Source of the DNA: Pseudomonas sp. CC120222-01a
GTDB taxonomy: Bacteria > Pseudomonadota > Gammaproteobacteria > Pseudomonadales > Pseudomonadaceae
Direction of reading: 5' to 3'
NCBI RefSeq assembly: GCF_003097235.1
Contig: NZ_QEQQ01000019.1
Coordinates: forward strand, 1-64,000
Length of the DNA: 64,000 nt
Shown here: in pieces, positions 55,029 through 64,000 of the stretch
Layout: every line of letters starts with the position of its first letter
Position numbering within the stretch: the stretch's first letter is position 1
Program-made: the position numbers and the translations under genes
The notes under the pieces: model-generated
Databases searched by the model: none
What the model saw: the letters and a program-made list of their open reading frames with translations, nothing else
Told to the model about the DNA's origin: nothing

Positions 55029-56600
55029 CTAGTCTGCTTTTGCGTTATAGGCCATGCCAATAGTATAAAGGCGCACTTGGGTATCGCCGACTTTTAGCGT
55101 ACTGACCTTATTCCAATTATCCGGTATGGGTGAGAAATCATCGGGCGGTTCGCTATTGCTTATCAACCAGACTCTGGTTTGGCCAACGGGTAGATTTTCA
55201 AGGCTGTCGAAATAGATTTTATCGGCATCATGGTTCACCAGTGTGCCAAATCCGTAGTTACCTGGCCGACCCGAAGCGCCGTTGGCCTGTGGCGGCGTAT
55301 AGAGCAGTGGCACTGACCCGGTCTTGTTATAGTAGACGTAGCTGAAATACCAGAAAAGATCGCTGACGATGATACGGTCGTTGGCACGATAGTTTTCATT
55401 GACGAAGTTGACCAGCTTGTTGAACTGATCTTCATCCTTTTGGTAGTAACTACTCAGGCCGCCCAGCTCTACCGCCAGAAAGGTCACCAGGGTGGCTATT
55501 GCTGCGTATCGAAAACGACGCCTCATTCGATCAATGGCGACTGCCAGTATTAACGGAAAGCCCAGGGCGGAAAACATCAGATAACGCTCGACCATAAGTG
55601 GCGTTATCCACGAGACAGAAAAGACGACGATCAACGGGAGAAACGTATAGATCGCCATTAGCGTATGGAATCTATGCGGGCTTCGATCATGTCGGCAGAC
55701 AGCGCCCGTTACCAGCGCCAATGCCAGTGGCAGTGCAAAGTAGACTGGCCATTTCAGATTCAGACCATCGGTAAGGGCCAGATCCTGCCAGAGGGTCGAT
55801 GGCAGTGAATACAGTGTAACGGGCAGTATCCAGCCAATGTCGCCACCCGCCTTGAGTTGGTCAAGGTGCTGCAGCAGGTCTACCAAGTTGGGAATCCAGG
55901 GGATATACAACAAGACGATCAAGCTGTTGGCGACCCACCATGACGGCCGAGTGATGAGGCGGTGTCTGTCGCCGCGTACAACCGATAGATAGGCCCAGTG
56001 AGACAGTACGCAAAGGCCCGTGAAATAATGAGTATAGAAACTTGCCGTTATTAACAGCACATACACGCAAAGGTAGCGGTAGCGCTCAGGGTTTTTTACC
56101 CAATATACAAGCGCGATGGTTGCGCCCAGCAGAAAAAACCCCATTAGGGAGTACATGCGCACTTCTTGACTGTAACGTACTGCAATTGGCAGCAAGGCCA
56201 ACAAAACACCAGCCAATATGGCTGCATGGCGTGTTGCAATCTGATAAACCAGCCACATGCCCAGGGCTACAGTACCGACACCTGTCAGCACGCTGATGAA
56301 CCTCACCGAAAAGATACTGTCCCCGAACACACCTATCCAGGCGTGTAGAAGGAGAAAGTAAAGCGGTGGGTGTACGTCATGGGCGCTGTGGACCCAGATG
56401 AGCGAGGGTGAATACTGGCTCATTAACAAGCTGGAGCCCTCGTCGCACCAAATGGCGGAGGCCGTTGAGCCGTACACCCGAGCCAGCGTGGCGAGCAACA
56501 GGATTGGTAGCGGCCAGAGTTTCCTGGCCCATACAGCGAATTTCTTCGCATTGCCGGGAGCTGGGCTTTTCCCACTGACGTTGTGCGAGTGAGACTTCAT
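55029..56600 (-). CDS. GT39-like membrane glycosyltransferase
   Basis: Protein of 523 residues from the ATG at 56600, with GGAGG 5 bp upstream. About 10-12 membrane helices. The catalytic-loop acid typical of ArnT/PMT-type enzymes is in SAIWCDEGSSLLM; SAHDVHPPLYFLLLHAWIGVFG is another family motif. A ~130-residue soluble domain closes the protein. It should move a sugar from a polyprenyl phosphate to an acceptor outside the membrane. Its GC content (about 50 percent by eye) is clearly lower than its neighbours and it lies beside attTn7, both hinting at transfer. Confidence 0.8.
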   Translation of the reverse strand: MKSHSHNVSGKSPAPGNAKKFAVWARKLWPLPILLLATLARVYGSTASAIWCDEGSSLLMSQYSPSLIWVHSAHDVHPPLYFLLLHAWIGVFGDSIFSVRFISVLTGVGTVALGMWLVYQIATRHAAILAGVLLALLPIAVRYSQEVRMYSLMGFFLLGATIALVYWVKNPERYRYLCVYVLLITASFYTHYFTGLCVLSHWAYLSVVRGDRHRLITRPSWWVANSLIVLLYIPWIPNLVDLLQHLDQLKAGGDIGWILPVTLYSLPSTLWQDLALTDGLNLKWPVYFALPLALALVTGAVCRHDRSPHRFHTLMAIYTFLPLIVVFSVSWITPLMVERYLMFSALGFPLILAVAIDRMRRRFRYAAIATLVTFLAVELGGLSSYYQKDEDQFNKLVNFVNENYRANDRIIVSDLFWYFSYVYYNKTGSVPLLYTPPQANGASGRPGNYGFGTLVNHDADKIYFDSLENLPVGQTRVWLISNSEPPDDFSPIPDNWNKVSTLKVGDTQVRLYTIGMAYNAKAD

Positions 56601-56845
56601 GTTTCCTCCAGCCCAATGTATCCCTTGTGATCGAATTTTACACGACGTGGGGCAAGCATTGATGCCGCTGAGCGAACATTGACCCACTGGGTAAATTTTC
56701 AATCAGCGCCGGCATCCTGATAGAAGTCGCCGATAAATCAGCATCACTCTCAATACTCAACATGCCTGCCTGGAAAGCAAAGGTGCGAAGAGGCTAAACA
56801 TTCATACTGCAAGCTTTAGCACAATCAGCTTGAGGCTGAAATGTC

Positions 56846-56876
56846 GAAGAAGGGAGCCAGAGTGGCTCCCTCCTTC
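56846..56876 (-). terminator. probable terminator after glmS
   Basis: GGGAGCCA-GAG-TGGCTCCC, extended to a 14-bp stem with one mismatch. On the minus strand it is followed by a pyrimidine-rich stretch. It lies about 73 bp past the glmS stop. Confidence 0.6.
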
Positions 56877-56948
56877 TGCGACAGTTTTTATTTTTAAGCG
56901 ACAGATTTAATTCTCTAAAACCATTTCGCTTTTCCGAAGAACCAGCGC

Positions 56949-58784
<1,836 letters not shown>

Positions 58785-58786
58785 GG

Positions 58787-59563
58787 TTATTGCTCCTGGC
58801 TGATCGCGGCGCAGATCAGGTTGATGCCGCGGGCTTGAATCTGTTCGCGTGCCGCTGCGGGCAGGCGTTCGTCTGTAATAAGGGTGTGCACGCTGCCCCA
58901 GGGCAGCTCGAGATTGGGGATCTTGCGCCCGACCTTGTCGGACTCCACCATCACGATCACTTCACGGGCCACCTCGGCCATCACTCGGCTCAGGCCAAGC
59001 AGCTCATTGAAGGTGGTGGTGCCGCGCTGCAAGTCGATGCCGTCGGCACCGATGAACAACTGGTCAAAATCGTAAGAGCGTAGTACCTGCTCGGCGACCT
59101 GGCCCTGGAACGACTCCGAATGCGGGTCCCAGGTGCCACCGGTCATCAGCAACACCGGTTCGTGCTCGACTTCGCTGATGGCGCGGGCCACATTCAATGA
59201 GTTGGTCATCACCACCAGACCAGGCTGGCGGCCCAGTTCCGGGATCATGGCGGCGGTGGTGCTGCCGCTGTCGATGATGATCCGCGCGTGCTCGCGGATA
59301 CGCCCGACCGCTGCGCGGGCGATAGCCTTCTTGTAGGCAGAGATGGGTTGCGCGGGTTCACTGAGCATCTCTTGCGGTACCGGCACCGCACCGCCGTAGC
59401 GGCGCAATAGCAAGCCATTGGCCTCCAGCGCGGCAAGGTCCTTGCGAATGGTCACTTCCGAGGTTTCGAAACGCTTGGCCAAGGCGTCGACGCTCACCTC
59501 GCCTTGCTCGCTGAGCAGGGCCAGGATGTTGTGGCGGCGCTGAGGGGTGTTTCGTTTCGACAT
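58787..59563 (-). CDS. glmR: DeoR family regulator GlmR
   Basis: Protein of 258 residues. DeoR helix-turn-helix at about 6-58 ([42 protein letters not shown]) and a sugar-phosphate-sensing domain ([47 protein letters not shown]). It lies between glmU and glmS, as in other pseudomonads, and is likely to control amino-sugar synthesis. A DeoR-type palindrome lies 12 bp upstream of its start, suggesting autoregulation. Confidence 0.9.
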   Translation of the reverse strand: MSKRNTPQRRHNILALLSEQGEVSVDALAKRFETSEVTIRKDLAALEANGLLLRRYGGAVPVPQEMLSEPAQPISAYKKAIARAAVGRIREHARIIIDSGSTTAAMIPELGRQPGLVVMTNSLNVARAISEVEHEPVLLMTGGTWDPHSESFQGQVAEQVLRSYDFDQLFIGADGIDLQRGTTTFNELLGLSRVMAEVAREVIVMVESDKVGRKIPNLELPWGSVHTLITDERLPAAAREQIQARGINLICAAISQEQ

Positions 59564-59574
59564 GGCTGGTTAAG

Positions 59575-59587
59575 TTTCGATTCGAAA
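59575..59587. promoter_or_regulatory. DeoR-type palindrome before glmR
   Basis: TTTCGA-T-TCGAAA, a 13-bp palindrome just upstream of the glmR ATG. A further CGAAA/TTTCG copy lies at the first codons (GTTTCGTTTCGA, 59549-59560). Such TTTCG repeats are typical DeoR-family targets. Confidence 0.55.
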
Positions 59588-59662
59588 GATAATGGTTGCA
59601 ATCAAAACCTAAGATGAGTGTTTCGTCAAGATGTGGATAAGTTTTCCTGACAACAAACATCC

Positions 59663-59692
59663 CTGTGGGAGCGGGCATGCCCGCTCCCACAG
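59663..59692. repeat. REP palindrome
   Basis: A perfect 30-bp palindrome built from the REP core (CTGTGGGAGCGGGCA and its complement). It lies in the glmU-glmR gap, next to the glmU terminator. Confidence 0.85.
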
Positions 59693-59713
59693 GAGTTTTG
59701 TGCAAGCATAAAA

Positions 59714-59743
59714 AAAGCCGACTTATTCACATAAGTCGGCTTT
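59714..59743 (-). terminator. terminator after glmU
   Basis: A perfect 12-bp stem (AAAGCCGACTTA / TAAGTCGGCTTT) with a 6-nt loop, followed by TTTTTTT on the minus strand, 24 bp beyond the glmU stop codon. Confidence 0.93.
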
Positions 59744-59766
59744 CGAGACAAACGGCTGTGTATAAC

Positions 59767-61134
59767 TCAGCTTTTCTTGATCTTCTCCGGCCGCTTCCAG
59801 CCCGAGATATTGCGCTGGCGCGCACGCGCCACGGCAAGGTCACCGGCTTCGACGGCCTGGGTGATGGTCGAACCGGCGGCCGTGGTCGCACCGGCCTTTA
59901 TTTCCACAGGCGCCACCAACGAGTTATTGGAACCGATGAACACGTCCTCACCCATCACGGTCTTGAACTTGTTCGCACCATCGTAGTTACAGGTGATGGT
60001 GCCGGCGCCGATGTTGGTACGTGCGCCGATCTCGGCGTCGCCCAGGTAAGTCAGGTGACCGGCCTTGGCGCCTTCACCCAGGTGGGCGTTTTTCAGTTCG
60101 ACGAAGTTACCCACATGGGCCTTGGCTTCCAGCACGCTGCCCGGGCGCAGGCGGGCGAACGGGCCGGCATCGCTGCCCTCGCCCATCACCGCGCCGTCGA
60201 GGTGCGTGTTGGCCTTGATGATTGCGCCCTTGCGCAGGGTGCTGTCCTTGATCACACAGTTCGGGCCGATCTGCACGTCGTCCTCGATGACCACCTTGCC
60301 TTCCAGGATCACGTTGATGTCGATCAGCACGTCGCGACCCACGGTCACTTCGCCACGTACATCGAAACGCGCAGGGTCACGCAACGTGACACCCTGGGCC
60401 ATCAGGCGGCGGCCTTCACGCAGCTGGTAATGGCGCTCGAGTTCCGAGAGCTGGCGACGGTCATTGGCGCCCTGCACTTCCATCGGGTCGTGTGGCTGTT
60501 CGGTAGCGACCACCAGCCCGTCGGCCACCGCCATGGCGATGACGTCAGTGAGGTAGTACTCACCCTGGGCATTGTTGTTCGACAGGCGGCCCATCCAGTC
60601 GGCCAGGCGCGCGGCCGGCATGGCCAGGATGCCGGTGTTGCCTTCCTTGATCGCCTTCTGCGCTTCGCTGGCGTCCTTGTGCTCGACGATGGCGGTCACC
60701 TGGCCTTGGGCATCACGCACGATGCGGCCATAGCCGGTCGGGTCCTGCAGGGTCACGGTGAGCAGGCCCAGCTGCTTGTCGCTGACCTTGGCCAACAGGC
60801 GCTGCAGGGTTTCCACTTCGATCAGCGGCACATCGCCATAAAGCACCAGCACCGTGTCGGCGGTGATCGCCGGCAATGCCTGCGCAACGGCATGGCCGGT
60901 ACCCAGCTGCTTGTCCTGCATGACGAAGTTCAGGTCGTCGGCGGCCAAACGCTCACGCACCAGCTCCGCACCGTGGCCGATGACCACGTGGATGCCTTGG
61001 GGCTGAAGCTGGCGCGCGCTGTGGATAACGTGGCCAAGCATGGAATTACCGGCTACCGGGTGCAGTACCTTGGGCAGCGCGGAGCGCATGCGGGTACCTT
61101 GGCCGGCGGCGAGAATGACGATATCGAGGGACAT
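59767..61134 (-). CDS. glmU: bifunctional UDP-GlcNAc pyrophosphorylase / GlcN-1-P acetyltransferase
   Basis: Protein of 455 residues. The N-terminal uridylyltransferase motif is [22 protein letters not shown]; the [11 protein letters not shown] and LYGDVPL segments follow. From about 250 a left-handed beta-helix of hexapeptide repeats ([26 protein letters not shown]) forms the acetyltransferase. It makes UDP-GlcNAc for peptidoglycan and LPS. It is a single transcript between the atp operon and glmR, with terminators on both sides. Confidence 0.97.
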   Translation of the reverse strand: MSLDIVILAAGQGTRMRSALPKVLHPVAGNSMLGHVIHSARQLQPQGIHVVIGHGAELVRERLAADDLNFVMQDKQLGTGHAVAQALPAITADTVLVLYGDVPLIEVETLQRLLAKVSDKQLGLLTVTLQDPTGYGRIVRDAQGQVTAIVEHKDASEAQKAIKEGNTGILAMPAARLADWMGRLSNNNAQGEYYLTDVIAMAVADGLVVATEQPHDPMEVQGANDRRQLSELERHYQLREGRRLMAQGVTLRDPARFDVRGEVTVGRDVLIDINVILEGKVVIEDDVQIGPNCVIKDSTLRKGAIIKANTHLDGAVMGEGSDAGPFARLRPGSVLEAKAHVGNFVELKNAHLGEGAKAGHLTYLGDAEIGARTNIGAGTITCNYDGANKFKTVMGEDVFIGSNNSLVAPVEIKAGATTAAGSTITQAVEAGDLAVARARQRNISGWKRPEKIKKS

Positions 61135-61194
61135 TGACTGGCTACCAATCCTGGGCGGTCAGGGATGACCGAAGCGGGGAATTCAGAAAAAGAA

Positions 61195-61218
61195 AAAGGG
61201 TAGCCGAGGCTACCCTTT
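61195..61218 (-). terminator. terminator of the atp operon
   Basis: AAAGGGTAGC-CGAG-GCTACCCTTT (10 bp, tetraloop), followed by TTCTTTTTC on the minus strand, 38 bp beyond the atpC stop codon. Confidence 0.92.
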
Positions 61219-61255
61219 AACTCAATCACAACGGAAGTATGCGGCCTGAACCGGA

Positions 61256-61675
61256 TTACTTGCCCTTGCGCAATTGCTGGACGGTACGCAGCTGAGCTGC
61301 AGCCTCGGCCAGACGTGCGGCAGCAGCACCGTAGTCGAAGTCCGAGCTTTTCGCGTTCAGGGCATTCTCAGCAGCCTTGAGGGCTTCCTGAGCCTGAGCT
61401 TCGTCCAGGTCGGCAGCGCGCTGCACGGTGTCGGCAAGAACCTTGACCATGTTCGGCTGCACTTCGAGGAAGCCACCGGAGATGTAGAACACCTCACGAT
61501 CGCCACCTTGCTTGGTCAGCGTGATCGGACCAGGCTTGAGATTGGTGATCAGCGGGGCGTGGCCTGGAGCGATACCAAGATCGCCCAGGTTGCCGTGCGC
61601 TACTACCATCTCGACCAGGCCGGAGAAGATCTCTCCTTCCGCGCTGACGATATCGCAATGGACTGTCATAGCCAT
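61256..61675 (-). CDS. atpC: ATP synthase F1 subunit epsilon
   Basis: Protein of 139 residues. It starts [19 protein letters not shown] and contains [14 protein letters not shown] and [21 protein letters not shown], the beta-sandwich of epsilon; the C-terminal two-helix part follows ([13 protein letters not shown]). It is the last gene of the atp operon, 44 bp after atpD, and part of the rotor stalk. Length is normal. Confidence 0.97.
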   Translation of the reverse strand: MAMTVHCDIVSAEGEIFSGLVEMVVAHGNLGDLGIAPGHAPLITNLKPGPITLTKQGGDREVFYISGGFLEVQPNMVKVLADTVQRAADLDEAQAQEALKAAENALNAKSSDFDYGAAAARLAEAAAQLRTVQQLRKGK

Positions 61676-61719
61676 CTGCTTGCCTCAACCTGATTAGCGC
61701 CCCTTGCGGGGCGCCGGGA

Positions 61720-63123
<1,404 letters not shown>

Positions 63124-63984
63124 TTAAACCGCGGCAGCGCCGCCGACGATTTCCGAGATCTCCTGGGTGATCGCAGCCTGACGCGCCTTGTTGTAGATCA
63201 ATTGCAGCTCTTTGATCAAATCACCGGCGTTGTCTGTGGCGTTCTTCATGGCGATCATCCGGGCTGCTTGTTCAGCAGCGTTGTTCTCGACCACCGCCTG
63301 GTATACCTGCGACTCCACGTAACGCACCATCAAGCCGTCCAGCAGCTCTTTTGCGTCGGGTTCGTACAGGTAATCCCAGTGATGCTTGAGATCCTGATCC
63401 GGGGTTGCCACCAACGGTACCAATTGCTCGACCGTCGGTTTTTGGGTCATGGTGTTGATGAACTTGTTCGAAACCACCGAGAGGCGATCGATACGGCCGT
63501 CCAGGTAGGCGTCCAGCATCACTTTGACGGAGCCGATCAGATCGTTGATCGATGGCTCTTCGCCCAGGTGGCTGATCGCGGCTACGACGTTGCCGCCAAA
63601 GATGCGGAAGAAAGTCGCACCCTTGCTGCCGATCACGCACAGGTCGATTTCAACGCCCTGTTCGCGGTTTTCGTTCATGTCCTTGACCAGGGCCTTGAAC
63701 AGGTTGGTGTTCAAGCCACCGCACAGACCACGGTCACTGCTCACCACGATATAACCGGCGCGCTTTACAGGGCGCTCGATCATGAACGGGTGGCGGTATT
63801 CCGGGTTGGCGTTGGCCAGATGACCGATCACCTGGCGGATACGCTCCGCGTAAGGACGGCTAGCAGCCATGCGCATTTGTGCTTTGCGCATCTTGCTGAC
63901 CGCCACTTTCTCCATGGCGCTGGTAATTTTTTGCGTGCTTTTGATGCTCGCAATCTTACTGCGAATCTCTTTTGCGCCTGCCAT
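63124..63984 (-). CDS. atpG: ATP synthase F1 subunit gamma
   Basis: Protein of 286 residues. It starts [36 protein letters not shown], the long N-terminal helix of gamma, and ends [38 protein letters not shown] is the core Rossmann-type segment. It forms the central rotor shaft. The start at 63984 lies 16 bp from the window edge; atpA is expected just beyond. Confidence 0.98.
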   Translation of the reverse strand: MAGAKEIRSKIASIKSTQKITSAMEKVAVSKMRKAQMRMAASRPYAERIRQVIGHLANANPEYRHPFMIERPVKRAGYIVVSSDRGLCGGLNTNLFKALVKDMNENREQGVEIDLCVIGSKGATFFRIFGGNVVAAISHLGEEPSINDLIGSVKVMLDAYLDGRIDRLSVVSNKFINTMTQKPTVEQLVPLVATPDQDLKHHWDYLYEPDAKELLDGLMVRYVESQVYQAVVENNAAEQAARMIAMKNATDNAGDLIKELQLIYNKARQAAITQEISEIVGGAAAV

Positions 63985-64000
63985 GTATCACCTATCAGGT

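Noticed and set aside
56601-56948. A Tn7 or Tn7-like insertion at attTn7
   Set aside because: No Tn7 end repeats, tns genes or target duplication are visible; only the target site itself can be supported.

Overview
The window looks like an origin-proximal stretch of a Pseudomonas putida-group chromosome. It is GC-rich and densely coded. It carries several copies of the P. putida type REP palindrome (GTGGGAGCGGG / CCCGCTCCCAC). Its gene order (pst-phoU, purEK, aspA, pycA/oadA, uvrD, pdxY, cls, cfa, lpd, glmRS, glmU, atpCDG) is the order I recall from P. putida chromosomes near oriC. The species call is inference; no database was searched. No tRNA, rRNA, CRISPR array, insertion sequence or prophage is visible.

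Layout. 1-8340: phosphate uptake and signalling (response regulator, phoU, pstB, pstA, pstC, pstS), with PhoB boxes before pstS and before pstC. 8355-14000: an MHS-type transporter, a hotdog thioesterase, a mutarotase, two small envelope proteins and purEK. 14294-24312: a secreted metalloprotease-like protein, LysR/aspA, an AraC regulator with acetylpolyamine deacetylase and a polyamine-binding protein, and a MocR regulator divergent from a PaiB/GNAT/GNAT operon. 24363-24950: an isolated XRE regulator with its own palindromic operators. 24976-32087: two-subunit pyruvate carboxylase with a divergent LysR gene, then a HexR-like repressor divergent from a glucose-6-phosphate dehydrogenase gene across a HexR-type operator. 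32100-42466: a PAS-GGDEF-EAL protein, uvrD behind a LexA-like box, a Tim44-like protein, a SMI1/KNR4 protein, a CPA2 antiporter, a thioesterase and pdxY. 42577-46820: a zinc-starvation cluster (two COG0523 GTPases, DUF1826, a small exported protein, folE2) around one Zur-type box. 46824-54795: lipid genes (cls, cfa), lpd, a LysR gene, and a binding protein translationally coupled to an MHS symporter. 55029-56950: a lower-GC GT39-like glycosyltransferase beside the attTn7 target. 56949-63984: glmS-glmR, glmU and atpC-atpD-atpG.

Most of the window is ordinary core genome. The signals I find most worth a second look are: clusters of DnaA-box-like 9-mers (TGTGGATAA/TTATCCACA) in the zinc-GTPase genes and in the MocR gene, including a 12-bp-period array inside the MocR linker; an isolated, apparently self-regulated XRE gene; an exported zincin-like protein without a Met-turn; a Zur-box-adjacent exported protein of unknown function; a solute-binding protein fused by ATGA overlap to an MHS symporter with no ABC partner; and a perfect 18-bp operator-like palindrome before lpd.

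Start codons were chosen by ribosome binding site and family length where several were possible; the reason is given in each entry.
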